9,644 nt of DNA from an uncultured Clostridia bacterium (GCA_947367285.1 CANBDB010000053.1:1-9644); one strand, 5' to 3'; counted from the stretch's first letter, positions 1-7,380 are shown. Notes: a model not told the origin generated them from the letters alone. Numbers and translations: made by a program.

Positions 1-834
1 GCGTGTACCACTGACCGAGGATTTCAAGTCGGAGTAATTTAATGCACCAATTTTTCCATCCTTAATTATAAGAAATTTATCAGGCAAAAATATTAAGGTT
101 TCCTTATTACATTTGAAGCATAACGCTTCTTCGTTTGATTTGAAAGGAAATGGTAACTTTTTCGTTGCAGTACAATCAACACGCTTAATCACATTGCTCG
201 CACCACTTGTATACTTACTATCTGCAACCTTACTTGATTGCACGATACTCCACATTTTTTTGCTTTGAGCTATTTTATAAAGTGGTTTCATACGTTCATC
301 TATTATGGATCGTTGATAATCATCAATTGTATAGTCAATATCAACGGTACCGTTTTGATGTACATAAACTTTCAAAGCAATGCAGGCAATTGTTACAAGG
401 AAAAATAACGGATTTACACAACTAAGTATAAGAGAGGCTATTATTCCTATTGTTGACCACTGATTGTATTTGTATGATTCGTTTGCCATAGCAATCATTT
501 CTTCCAATCCTTCAGAAACTACTTCATTTACATTTTCATTTCCAATTTGCACTGTGTCATAATAGTTATTATCACAATCGTTTTGTTGAGGAACGGATGG
601 TGATTTATAATTAGAGTTACCATTGCCACTGGTATGACTGCGACTTTTACCGCCTGTTTCTTTTACGTATGAAATACCTGTACCCGGAATGGATGCAGTA
701 CGACGAGTACCGCCGTTTGCTTTTTTAGTAACACGATATCCTTTCGTACCAAAACTATAGCCAACGCCAGATTTACTCAAATTAACCTTAAATCCGCCAC
801 CTAAATTGATGCTTTTTCTAAATCTTAATCCCAT
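1..834 (-). CDS. DUF4236-domain membrane protein, partial (C-terminus beyond window)
   Basis: The frame starts with ATG at 832-834 and stays open for 278 codons to the left edge, so the C-terminus is missing. Residues 1 to about 58 form a Gly/Ser/Lys/Arg-rich small domain (MGLRFRKSINLGGG, then LSKSGVGYSFGTKGYRV and IPGTGISY). This is the characteristic pattern of the DUF4236 family, whose function is unknown. Residues about 60-95 are a low-complexity polar linker (Ser, Asn, Gly). Residues about 126-156 are strongly hydrophobic, one or two membrane segments broken by Asn-Pro at 141-142. The remaining part (about 160-278) is soluble, with ALCFKCNKETLIFLPDKFLI near 237-256 and ALNYSDL near 264-270. 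I cannot assign a function to it. A GAGAAAG stretch upstream is only a modest ribosome binding site. The gene has its own promoter (882-910) and lies behind the uxuB terminator, so it is a separate unit. Domain call confident; role unknown. Confidence 0.85.
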   Translation of the reverse strand, partial: MGLRFRKSINLGGGFKVNLSKSGVGYSFGTKGYRVTKKANGGTRRTASIPGTGISYVKETGGKSRSHTSGNGNSNYKSPSVPQQNDCDNNYYDTVQIGNENVNEVVSEGLEEMIAMANESYKYNQWSTIGIIASLILSCVNPLFFLVTIACIALKVYVHQNGTVDIDYTIDDYQRSIIDERMKPLYKIAQSKKMWSIVQSSKVADSKYTSGASNVIKRVDCTATKKLPFPFKSNEEALCFKCNKETLIFLPDKFLIIKDGKIGALNYSDLKSSVSGTR

Positions 835-881
835 AACACTTTCTCTTTCTTCGTATAATCCCGCCGGAAAATTACGCAAAT

Positions 882-910
882 ATTAAACTATATTATGTAA
901 ATTTTGTCAA
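882..910 (-). promoter_or_regulatory. Sigma-A type promoter for the DUF4236 gene
   Basis: On the minus strand, TTGACA (905-910) and TTTAAT (882-887) are separated by exactly 17 bp. The -35 is a perfect match and the -10 matches 5 of 6 positions. Transcription would start near 875, about 40 nt before the ATG at 834. The -35 box overlaps the stop codon of the doubtful small frame at 907-1098. That suits an independent promoter rather than read-through from uxuB. Confidence 0.75.
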
Positions 911-1098
911 GTATTAGGGAATTTTTGAGGCATTTGAGCCACAAAACTAGCAAATTCAGCTTTCATACGCTCTTGTTTTAGAGCTTTTTCCCTTGCCTTC
1001 ATTTCCCTATACTCTGACTCGGTTATAGGAAAAGGCGCGATAGGATATGTGTTTAACTTGAGCAACGTCGAAATCAACAAAAAAACAAGCAGGACCAA
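907..1098 (-). CDS. Doubtful small ORF or gene remnant (at most 63 aa)
   Basis: This is a minus-strand open frame between the uxuB terminator and the DUF4236 promoter. The longest form uses a TTG lying in the loop of the uxuB terminator hairpin, so its hydrophobic start (VLLVFLLISTLLKL) is largely encoded by the terminator's T tract and is unlikely to be translated. The later part (PITESEYREMKAREKALKQE and on to a TGA at 907-909) reads like a charged amphipathic helix. An internal ATG at 1000-1002 would give 31 residues. AGGGAA directly precedes that ATG, too close for a normal ribosome binding site. It could be a tiny protein, the tail of a decayed gene or chance. I do not recognise a family, and confidence that it is a real gene is low. 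Confidence 0.2.
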   Translation of the reverse strand: MVLLVFLLISTLLKLNTYPIAPFPITESEYREMKAREKALKQERMKAEFASFVAQMPQKFPNT

Positions 1099-1109
1099 AG
1101 TCCTGCTTG
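1079..1109 (-). terminator. Intrinsic terminator of the uxuA-uxuB operon
   Basis: A perfect 10-bp inverted repeat (CAAGCAGGAC at 1086-1095, GTCCTGCTTG at 1100-1109) with a 4-nt loop is followed on the minus strand by seven T residues (1079-1085). It lies 18 nt after the uxuB stop codon, the expected place for the operon end. Confidence 0.92.
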
Positions 1110-1127
1110 CTTATATTTTTAGTTAAA

Positions 1128-1952
1128 TTATACTCCTGAATAAGCGGAGAAGCCGCCGTCAACGGGAATTACGATACCTGTTACAAAGCCGGATTCGTCG
1201 GGATTTGTAAGGAATCTAAGTGTACCAAGAAGCTCTTCGGATTCGCCAAAACGTCTCATGGGAGTTGCATTGAGAATCTTATTTGTTCTAGGTGTAGGAG
1301 TGCCATCCTCGTTGAAGAGGAGCGCTCTATTTTGGTTTGTTACAAAGAAACCGGGAGCAATACCGTTAACTCTGATACCAGCACTTGCAAAGTGAACTGC
1401 AAGCCACTGTGTGAAGTTGGAGATACCGGACTTAGCTGCGCTATATGCGGGAATCTTTGTAAGAGGACGGTACGCGTTCATAGAAGAAATATTCAAAATT
1501 GAGCAGCCCTCCTGACCGAGCATGTCCTTAACGAATACCTGTGTGGGAAGAAGTGTTCCCATGATATTAAGATTGAATACGAAATCAAAGCCGGACTTAT
1601 CAAGATTGAAGAATGTCTTGATGTCGTCTCTATCCTCGTCGCCTACCTCGTAGTATTCCTTATCAGTTGTTGCTCTGGGGCTATTGCCGCCTGCACCGTT
1701 GATGAGGATTGTGCACTTACCAAGATCATTGAGAATCGCTTCGTGAGCAGCTTCGATGCTTTCCTTTTCAAGGCAGTTTACCTTGTATGCCTTAGCGCAA
1801 CCGCCGTTAGCATTGATTCTATCAGCTACTACGCCTGCAGCTACGTCGTTGAGGTCGAGAAGAGCTACCTTATAGCCCTGTTTAGCCATTTCTTCAGCGA
1901 AGGATGAGCAAAGGATGCCGCCTGCGCCTGTAATAACACAAACTTTATTCAT
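1128..1952 (-). CDS. uxuB: D-mannonate oxidoreductase (fructuronate reductase), SDR type
   Basis: The protein has 274 residues, the usual size for a short-chain dehydrogenase/reductase. It shows a Rossmann start with TGAGGIL at 8-14, Asp33 at the end of beta-2 (favours NAD(H)), NGAGGN at 85-90, Asn129, Ser156/157 and the catalytic pair Tyr170 and Lys174 in YSAAK. The C-terminal VIPVDGGFSAYSGV is typical of the family. SDR enzymes of this kind interconvert D-fructuronate and D-mannonate in Firmicutes, replacing the unrelated long-chain UxuB of enterobacteria. The specific function is inferred mainly from its position 15 nt downstream of uxuA, so both are clearly co-transcribed. An AGGAG sits 7 nt before the ATG at 1950-1952. 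The insertion around residues 91-120 (charged, DKEYYEVGDEDRDDIKTFF) is longer than in a minimal SDR and fits this subgroup. Another sugar-acid SDR is possible but less likely. Confidence 0.87.
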   Translation of the reverse strand: MNKVCVITGAGGILCSSFAEEMAKQGYKVALLDLNDVAAGVVADRINANGGCAKAYKVNCLEKESIEAAHEAILNDLGKCTILINGAGGNSPRATTDKEYYEVGDEDRDDIKTFFNLDKSGFDFVFNLNIMGTLLPTQVFVKDMLGQEGCSILNISSMNAYRPLTKIPAYSAAKSGISNFTQWLAVHFASAGIRVNGIAPGFFVTNQNRALLFNEDGTPTPRTNKILNATPMRRFGESEELLGTLRFLTNPDESGFVTGIVIPVDGGFSAYSGV

Positions 1953-1967
1953 AATTATTCTCCTAAA

Positions 1968-3011
1968 TTAGTTTTTAGCATCTTTTTCGATAGCTTCCCA
2001 AAGGCCAAGAAGGTATGTTGCGCCAAGAGCTCTATCATAGAGACCGTAGCCGTATCTACCCTTTTCGCCCCAGATCATTCTACCGTGGTCGGGACGCATA
2101 TAGCCATCAAAGCCGTTATCGTGGAGAGCTTTCATAATACCGTAAATGTCAAGAGAACCGCAATCAGTGGGATGAGCAACCTCATGGAACTGACGAGGAC
2201 CTGTGTGCTTAACGTTACGGATATGAGCAAAGTGAATTCTCTTTGCAAACTTAGCGCTCATCTTTACAAGATCATTGCTCTCGGATGCGCCAAGAGAACC
2301 TGTGCAGAATGTAAGACCGTTTTCGGGAAGGTCTACAATCTTAAGGAATCTTTCAAGATTTTCTTCGCAAGTGATGATTCTGGGAAGTCCGAAAATGCCC
2401 CACGGCGGGTCATCAGGGTGAATTGCCATGTTGATACCGACCTCATGAGCCACAGGAATTACCTTTGTAAGGAATGCCTCGAGGTTCTTCCAAAGCTGTT
2501 CTTCATCAATAGATTCGTACTGCTTAAGAAGATCACGAAGACCGTCAAGAGTATAGCTTTCGTCCCAACCGGGCAAGGAAAGTCCGCCGTCAAGGGGGTT
2601 CATAGCAAGAACAGTCTGCTCGTCATAAGCCAAGCTATTAGAACCGTCTTCAGCCTGGTGTTCAAGCTCACTTCTAAGCCAGTCAAATACGGGCATAAAG
2701 TTGTAGCATACGCATTTTACACCTGCCTTAGCAAGACGTCTAAGGTTTTCACAGTAATTGTCAATAAGCTGAGGAGCCTTTTCATTACCGAGCTTAATGT
2801 CCTCGGGAACGGGTACACTCTCAACTACCTCAAATTTGAGTCCGTGAGCTTCAGCACTTGCTTTAATTGCGTTAATGCTTTCTTCGCTCCAAACTCCGCC
2901 TGCAGGTACGTCATATACAGCAGACACGATTGAGTACATGTTGGGGATCTGAGAAATTTGTTCAAGGGTTACGGGATCATTGGGGCCGTAATGCCTGAAT
3001 GTCATTTTCAT
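1968..3011 (-). CDS. uxuA: Mannonate dehydratase
   Basis: UxuA dehydrates D-mannonate to 2-keto-3-deoxy-D-gluconate (EC 4.2.1.8) in cytosolic hexuronate breakdown. The 347 residues match the shorter Gram-positive form and contain family hallmarks: MTFRHYGPNDPVTLEQI at the start, VVESVPVPEDIKLG (62-75), CYNFMPVFDW (102-111), HPDDPP (198-203), TFCTGSLG (234-241), HIRN (263-266) and RPDHGR (306-311), followed by a Tyr-rich stretch (320-325). His198, Cys236, His263 and Asp308 are the likely divalent-metal ligands in the TIM barrel, with His309 and a nearby Tyr as catalytic candidates. These roles come from family knowledge and are not shown here. The first ATG is chosen over the ATG two codons later because a perfect AGGAGG (3020-3025) stands 8 nt before it. 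It is first in an operon with uxuB; no kdgK, kdgA or uxaC lies in the window. Confidence 0.96.
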   Translation of the reverse strand: MKMTFRHYGPNDPVTLEQISQIPNMYSIVSAVYDVPAGGVWSEESINAIKASAEAHGLKFEVVESVPVPEDIKLGNEKAPQLIDNYCENLRRLAKAGVKCVCYNFMPVFDWLRSELEHQAEDGSNSLAYDEQTVLAMNPLDGGLSLPGWDESYTLDGLRDLLKQYESIDEEQLWKNLEAFLTKVIPVAHEVGINMAIHPDDPPWGIFGLPRIITCEENLERFLKIVDLPENGLTFCTGSLGASESNDLVKMSAKFAKRIHFAHIRNVKHTGPRQFHEVAHPTDCGSLDIYGIMKALHDNGFDGYMRPDHGRMIWGEKGRYGYGLYDRALGATYLLGLWEAIEKDAKN

Positions 3012-3019
3012 AGAATTAA

Positions 3020-3025
3020 CCTCCT
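3020..3025 (-). promoter_or_regulatory. Ribosome binding site deciding the uxuA start
   Basis: A perfect AGGAGG on the minus strand lies 8 nt before the ATG at 3009-3011. This favours that codon over the in-frame ATG two codons later. Confidence 0.85.
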
Positions 3026-3056
3026 GTTATTAATAATATAGCATAAATACATAAAG

Positions 3057-3101
3057 TACATACAAATGTAGTATAACACATAACTTTATCTTTTGCAAGA
3101 T
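3057..3101. promoter_or_regulatory. Candidate operator dyads at the uxuA promoter
   Basis: Two small inverted repeats bracket the promoter. One is TACAT-4 nt-ATGTA at 3057-3070, at the predicted start site. The other is ATCTT-4 nt-AAGAT at 3088-3101, across the -35. Hexuronate operons are commonly repressed by GntR- or LacI-type regulators binding such sites, but no regulator gene lies in the window. The arms are only 5 bp and AT-rich, so chance is a real alternative. Confidence 0.3.
3070..3098 (-). promoter_or_regulatory. Sigma-A type promoter of uxuA-uxuB
   Basis: On the minus strand, TTGCAA (3093-3098) and TATACT (3070-3075) are separated by 17 bp. The start site would be near 3063, giving a leader of about 50 nt before uxuA. 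It lies just behind the terminator of the ABC operon, so the uxu genes form their own unit. Short dyads overlap both the -35 and the start region (see 3057-3101). Confidence 0.75.
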
Positions 3102-3116
3102 TTTTTCAACATTTTT

Positions 3117-3147
3117 AAAAAATGCCAACGAAATTCGTTGGCATTTT
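3117..3147 (-). terminator. Intrinsic terminator of the marR-ABC operon
   Basis: An inverted repeat of at least 10 bp (AATGCCAACG at 3121-3130, CGTTGGCATT at 3136-3145) is flanked by extra A-T pairs. On the minus strand it is followed by six T residues (3117-3122). The hairpin starts within 5 nt of the stop codon of the second ABC gene. Confidence 0.9.
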
Positions 3148-3149
3148 AA

Positions 3150-5060
3150 TTAATCCAATTCTTTTTTACCCGTGTACAGTTCGTAGTATCTTCCCTGCAT
3201 TTCGAGAAGCTCGTCATGAGTTCCCCTCTCAACGATCTCACCATGTTCAAGTACCATAATGGCATTTGAATTTCTTACAGTTGATAATCTATGAGCTATT
3301 ACAAAGGTTGTGCGGTTTTTCATAAGTCTATCCATGCCGTGCTCGATATGACGTTCAGTTCTAGTATCTACAGAACTTGTAGCCTCATCAAGTACAAGTA
3401 TGGGCGCTTTTGAAAGAGCTGCTCTAGCTATGTTAAGAAGCTGTCTTTGACCTTGAGAAAGGTTGGCTCCGTCACCTTCGATAACCGTATTATAGCCATC
3501 GGAAAGTCGCATAATAAAGCTATGTGCACTGGCAGTTTTTGCCGCCTCAATTACTTCTTCGTCGGTAGCATCCAAACGTCCGTAACGGATGTTCTCCATA
3601 ATAGTTCCCGTGAACAAATGGGTGTCCTGAAGAACCATAGCGATATTTTTTCTAAGTTCGGAAAGCTTATAGTCCTTAATATCTACACCGTCAATTGTTA
3701 TCTTACCAGATTCAATATCATAGAAGCGGTTTAACAAGTTTGTAACAGTTGTTTTACCAGCGCCCGTTGAACCTACAAAGGCGATCTTTTGACCGGGGTG
3801 TGCATAAAGAGATATGTTTTTAAGTACAGTTTTGTCGGGAGTATAGCCAAAGCTAACGTTTTCAAGCACTACGTCGCCGCGCATACCCTCGGCGGAACGT
3901 GCATTTTCTCCGCCCTCATTCTCGGGTGTTCTATCCATAAGAGCAAACACTCTTTCAGCACCTGCTAAAGCTGAGAAAATTGTACTCATTTGCTGAGAAA
4001 TCATATTGATGGGCATTGAAAACTGTCTTGAATAGTTTACAAATACGGAAAGTCCACCAACGTCAAATCCCGTAAGTACGCAAAGCACACCACCAATACC
4101 CGCGGTCAAAGCATAACTTACCTGGCTCGTATTACCAAGAATGGGGCCCATAATACCGCCGAAAAATTGAGCCTTAAACTGTTTATCACGCATATCGGCA
4201 TTAAGTGTATTGAACTCTTCTTCGCATATATGTTCATGATTGAACACCTTAATTACTTTTTGACCTGAAACGGATTCTTCAATATAACCATTGATTGCTC
4301 CAAGCGCTGCTTGTTGTCCAACATAATATTTTGAAGATCTCATTGCTATTTGTCCTGCCAAGAACATAAAAAGCGGAATAAATACCAATGTAATAAGTGT
4401 CAACCAAATGTTGGTATAAATCATCATTGAGAGTGTACCAATGAGTGTTATAGTTCCGGAAATCAAATTGACAACAGTATTGTGGAGCATCATGTCGATA
4501 TTGTCAATATCGTTTGTAAAGCTACTCATAATAGTTCCGTTACTATCGCTATCAAACTCTCTTACAGGAAGCTTTTGAACCTTTTTGAAAAGGTCATTTC
4601 TGAGATTTTCAATTGCATTCATTGATACCGAGAGCATTAGCCTTGCCTGCAAATAGTTTGCAATTATACCGCAAAGATACACTACTGCTATAACAGTAAG
4701 AATTAGTGCAAGGTATTCAAGAGGATTATCAAACACTATTCCGAAGAATGTAAGTTCACTGTTTCCAACCAATGCATTGATTACAGGTCTGAGAATGTAT
4801 CCGCCCGTAAGTGATGATAATGTGTTGAACAGCATACACACTAACACGAGCATAAGTCTAAACTTATATTTTGAAAGATAAGAAAGTAATCTTGCAATTG
4901 TTTGCTTAGTATTCTTAGGTTTTCCCTTTGCTCTGACTCCAGGTCCTCCGGGACCTCTTCTCGGTCCGGGACCAGGTCCTCGCATCATACCGCCCATCTT
5001 ACCCTTGGAGGATTTGCCACCGTATTGCTTTTGAAGTTCTTCCAAAGTTCTTGCAGCCAT
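3150..5060 (-). CDS. Heterodimeric ABC exporter, catalytic subunit (permease-ATPase half)
   Basis: This 636-residue half-transporter has an N-terminal six-helix export domain (hydrophobic segments at about 68-90, 115-137, 195-216, 218-240 and two more in about 305-360) and a C-terminal ATPase domain. The ATPase has Walker A GSTGAGKT (430-437), Q-loop Gln478, signature LSQGQ (534-538), Walker B ILVLD (554-558) with catalytic Glu559, and switch His590, so its own Walker site is canonical. The altered signature (LSQGQ for LSGGQ) would face the partner's degenerate site, the usual arrangement in BmrCD/LmrCD/TM287-288-type exporters. Residues about 20-50 are an unusual basic Gly/Pro/Arg-rich cytosolic tail before the first helix. 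Its ATG overlaps the stop codon of the upstream ABC gene by 1 nt (TAATG), with AGGAGG 10 nt ahead, so translation is probably coupled. Substrate unknown; multidrug or lipid-like compounds are typical of the family. Confidence 0.93.
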   Translation of the reverse strand: MAARTLEELQKQYGGKSSKGKMGGMMRGPGPGPRRGPGGPGVRAKGKPKNTKQTIARLLSYLSKYKFRLMLVLVCMLFNTLSSLTGGYILRPVINALVGNSELTFFGIVFDNPLEYLALILTVIAVVYLCGIIANYLQARLMLSVSMNAIENLRNDLFKKVQKLPVREFDSDSNGTIMSSFTNDIDNIDMMLHNTVVNLISGTITLIGTLSMMIYTNIWLTLITLVFIPLFMFLAGQIAMRSSKYYVGQQAALGAINGYIEESVSGQKVIKVFNHEHICEEEFNTLNADMRDKQFKAQFFGGIMGPILGNTSQVSYALTAGIGGVLCVLTGFDVGGLSVFVNYSRQFSMPINMISQQMSTIFSALAGAERVFALMDRTPENEGGENARSAEGMRGDVVLENVSFGYTPDKTVLKNISLYAHPGQKIAFVGSTGAGKTTVTNLLNRFYDIESGKITIDGVDIKDYKLSELRKNIAMVLQDTHLFTGTIMENIRYGRLDATDEEVIEAAKTASAHSFIMRLSDGYNTVIEGDGANLSQGQRQLLNIARAALSKAPILVLDEATSSVDTRTERHIEHGMDRLMKNRTTFVIAHRLSTVRNSNAIMVLEHGEIVERGTHDELLEMQGRYYELYTGKKELD

Positions 5061-6859
5061 TATTTATTATCCTCCTTCTTATCCATTTGTGAGTAGTAGA
5101 TTTCTTGATATTCTACATTGTTTTCAAGAAGATATTCATGAGTACCGACACCAGTAATTCTACCTTCGTCAAGTACGATAATCTCATCCGCATCCTTTAC
5201 TGAATTGATACGCTGAGCAATAATAATCTTTGTAGAATCCTTCAAGCTATTCTTGAATGCTTCACGAATTCTTGCCTCAGTCGCCATATCAACCGCACTA
5301 GTAGAGTCATCAAGAATAAGTATTTTAGGCTTTTTGAGAAGCGCGCGTGCTATACAAAGTCTTTGCTTTTGACCACCTGAAACATTGGTTCCGCCTTGGC
5401 CAAGATCCATATTATATCCATCAGTAAAGCTTGTGATAAATCCGTCAGCCTGTGCATAATCGGCAGCTTCACGAATCTCTTCCATAGTTGCTTCACTATT
5501 ACCCCAACGAAGATTGTCAATAATACTTCCCGAGAAAAGTATATTCTTTTGAAGCACCATGCCTACACCTTCGCGTAGATTATAAAGTGAATAGTCCTTT
5601 ACATTGACGCCGTCAACGAGAACTTCACCCTCATCAACGTCGTAAAGTCTCGATATCATTGAAACGAGAGTAGTTTTTCCACAACCGGTTGAGCCGATAA
5701 TACCTACAGTATCTCCGGCATTAATCTTAATATTAATGTTATCAAGAACCTTGCCTTCGCTATCCTTGTAATAACGGAACGAAACGTTGCGGAACTCGAT
5801 ATCACCACGTTCAACTGTAATCTCAGATGCACTCTGAGAGTCAATTATATCTATCTTTTCGTTCATAACTTCTGCAATTCTTTTTGCGGAAGCCATAGAA
5901 CGTGAGAACATCATAAAGAGGAACGTAACCATCATAAGAGATGACAAAATTTGTGTAATATATGTTACGAAAGAAGCAAAATCTCCCGTATTCATTTCAC
6001 CTGCGAGAAGCTGTTGTCCGCCAAACCAATATACTGCAATAGAAGTAGCATTCATAATAAATGTCATAATGGGAGACATAAGTATCATATTTCTCATTGC
6101 CTTGCCGGCAGTATTTTTAAGGTCGGAGTTGGCATTATTGAATTTGTTTTCTTCAAAATCTTCTCTTACAAAGGATTTTACTACTCTCACGTTGGTGAGA
6201 TTTTCTTGAACCGTCGCATTGAGAGCATCAATCTTAGTCTGCATTTTTCCAAACATAGGAAATCCTCGTACGATTATGCATCCAATGGATATGAGCATAA
6301 CCGGAACGGATACTGCAAGCACCACGGAAAGTGATGGATTAAGACTCGTTGCCATAATAAGCGCACCTATCATCATACCGGGCGCGCGGAAGAACATACG
6401 TAGCATCATATTTACAAAGTTTTGAAGCTGAGTAATGTCGTTTGTAAGACGTGTTACAAGCGATGCGGAACTAAAGTTATCAATATTTGAAAATGAAAAG
6501 CTCTGAATTTTTTTATAGAGATCCGCACGAAGATCCGCAGCAAAATTTACTGATGCTTTACCTCCAAAGTACGCGCCGCCGACACCGCCAAGCATCATAA
6601 GGATCGCAGTCATTATCATTCCCGCAGCAATGGCCACAATGAAGTACGCATCATCTCTGATTCGATCATGAAGCCACAAGATTATACCCGGTACATTTTC
6701 CGTCTTTCCGTCAATTCCAAGATCGATTATATATGCCAAAAATCTCGGCATAAGAACTTCGCCTATAACCTCAATAATCATACAAAGAGGGCCCAAAATA
6801 AAGTAAGGCAAATAGGGTTTTATATATTTCCACCAGTTAATTGTTTTATTTTTTCTCAT
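5060..6859 (-). CDS. Heterodimeric ABC exporter, subunit with degenerate ATP site
   Basis: This 599-residue permease-ATPase half pairs with the product of the next gene. It has six predicted membrane segments over about residues 19-325, then an ATPase with Walker A GSTGCGKT (389-396), Q-loop Gln437, canonical signature VSGGQ (493-497) and Walker B ILILD. The catalytic Glu is replaced by Asp518 and the switch His by Gln549 (IIAQR). Loss of both residues marks the non-hydrolysing site of heterodimeric exporters such as TM287/288, BmrCD and LmrCD, so this gene and its neighbour should form one asymmetric transporter. The ATG at 6857-6859 is chosen because AGGAG (6865-6869) stands 5 nt before it. 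An ATG nine codons upstream, at 6884-6886, has no ribosome binding site. The gene overlaps the end of marR by 14 nt, so the exporter is almost certainly controlled by that regulator. Confidence 0.93.
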   Translation of the reverse strand: MRKNKTINWWKYIKPYLPYFILGPLCMIIEVIGEVLMPRFLAYIIDLGIDGKTENVPGIILWLHDRIRDDAYFIVAIAAGMIMTAILMMLGGVGGAYFGGKASVNFAADLRADLYKKIQSFSFSNIDNFSSASLVTRLTNDITQLQNFVNMMLRMFFRAPGMMIGALIMATSLNPSLSVVLAVSVPVMLISIGCIIVRGFPMFGKMQTKIDALNATVQENLTNVRVVKSFVREDFEENKFNNANSDLKNTAGKAMRNMILMSPIMTFIMNATSIAVYWFGGQQLLAGEMNTGDFASFVTYITQILSSLMMVTFLFMMFSRSMASAKRIAEVMNEKIDIIDSQSASEITVERGDIEFRNVSFRYYKDSEGKVLDNINIKINAGDTVGIIGSTGCGKTTLVSMISRLYDVDEGEVLVDGVNVKDYSLYNLREGVGMVLQKNILFSGSIIDNLRWGNSEATMEEIREAADYAQADGFITSFTDGYNMDLGQGGTNVSGGQKQRLCIARALLKKPKILILDDSTSAVDMATEARIREAFKNSLKDSTKIIIAQRINSVKDADEIIVLDEGRITGVGTHEYLLENNVEYQEIYYSQMDKKEDNK

Positions 6860-7328
6860 AACTTCTCCTTGCACATATTTCTTCATGACCGTCGCAAAGC
6901 TTTGATATCATTTTATCTAGCAAATCATTAAGCTGTTTAATATCTTCGTTAGAAAAATCCTCAAATGTTTTACTGTCCATTTCCTTGAACATAATATGGG
7001 ATTTTCGCACGATTTCTCTGCCCTTGTCAGTAATGACTATCTTATTGCACCTACCGTCATTTTCAGTATTTTGCCTTTCTACATACCCTTCTGATTCAAG
7101 CACCTTGAGCGATCGGGCAACTGCGGCTTGGGTTATTCCAAATTTTTCAGCAATTTGCTTTTGAGTAGCAACTTCGCCCTCTTTTGAAATATACATAAGC
7201 AAATGATGCTGACTATGATGTATTCCCATTTGAGAAATGTTATTTTCAAAAGCATTTCTATGTAGGCGTCCAATATGTATCATCTTAAACATAGTTGATT
7301 TATATTGTTCAAATTTTGTATCTTCCAT
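6846..7328 (-). CDS. MarR-family transcriptional regulator, probable local repressor
   Basis: The 160-residue protein has the length and layout of MarR regulators: helical dimerisation ends around a winged helix-turn-helix. The DNA-binding core covers about 40-100: QKQIAEKFGITQAAVARSLK (57-76) includes the recognition helix, ESEGYVERQ follows, and NDGRCNKIVIT (90-100) is the wing with the family's Asp-x-Arg feature (Asp91, Arg93). Residues about 102-145 form the C-terminal dimer helices. GGAGGA (7333-7338) lies 4 nt before the ATG at 7326-7328. It is the first gene of an operon with two ABC exporter halves, a very common arrangement in which the regulator represses itself and the exporter until a ligand binds. 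Nested inverted repeats over its promoter support autorepression. The ligand is unknown. Confidence 0.92.
   Translation of the reverse strand: MEDTKFEQYKSTMFKMIHIGRLHRNAFENNISQMGIHHSQHHLLMYISKEGEVATQKQIAEKFGITQAAVARSLKVLESEGYVERQNTENDGRCNKIVITDKGREIVRKSHIMFKEMDSKTFEDFSNEDIKQLNDLLDKMISKLCDGHEEICARRSYEKK
6865..6869 (-). promoter_or_regulatory. Ribosome binding site deciding the start of the first ABC gene
   Basis: AGGAG on the minus strand lies 5 nt before the ATG at 6857-6859 and inside the end of marR. The alternative ATG at 6884-6886 has no purine-rich site, so the shorter product (599 rather than 608 residues) is preferred. Confidence 0.75.
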
Positions 7329-7338
7329 TACGTCCTCC

Positions 7339-7380
7339 GAGTATTAATTAACACGTTAACTATATTAACATACAATACTC
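7339..7380. promoter_or_regulatory. Probable MarR operator: nested inverted repeats over the marR promoter
   Basis: A TTAAC/GTTAA half-site occurs three times in alternating orientation: TTAAC (7348-7352), GTTAA (7355-7359) and TTAAC (7365-7369). The first two form a dyad with a 2-nt spacer and the last two a dyad with a 5-nt spacer. The cluster lies inside a perfect 7-bp inverted repeat, GAGTATT (7339-7345) and AATACTC (7374-7380). The array covers the -10 box and the start site, where a repressor would block RNA polymerase. Binding by the adjacent MarR protein is inferred. Confidence 0.6.

Noticed and set aside
207..425. Small plus-strand open frame inside the DUF4236 region
   Set aside because: The opposite strand holds the continuous DUF4236 frame with a strong promoter. 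The 72-residue product is Tyr/Phe-rich without any recognisable pattern.
2085..2933. Long plus-strand open frame (282 codons) opposite uxuA
   Set aside because: It lies entirely antisense to a strongly supported uxuA, its product has no recognisable family character, and no good promoter or ribosome binding site precedes it. It is best explained as a shadow of uxuA codon use.
6846..6886. Earlier ATG (6884-6886) as the start of the first ABC gene
   Set aside because: No purine-rich site precedes it, while the ATG at 6857-6859 has AGGAG at ideal spacing and gives a protein that starts like related exporters.
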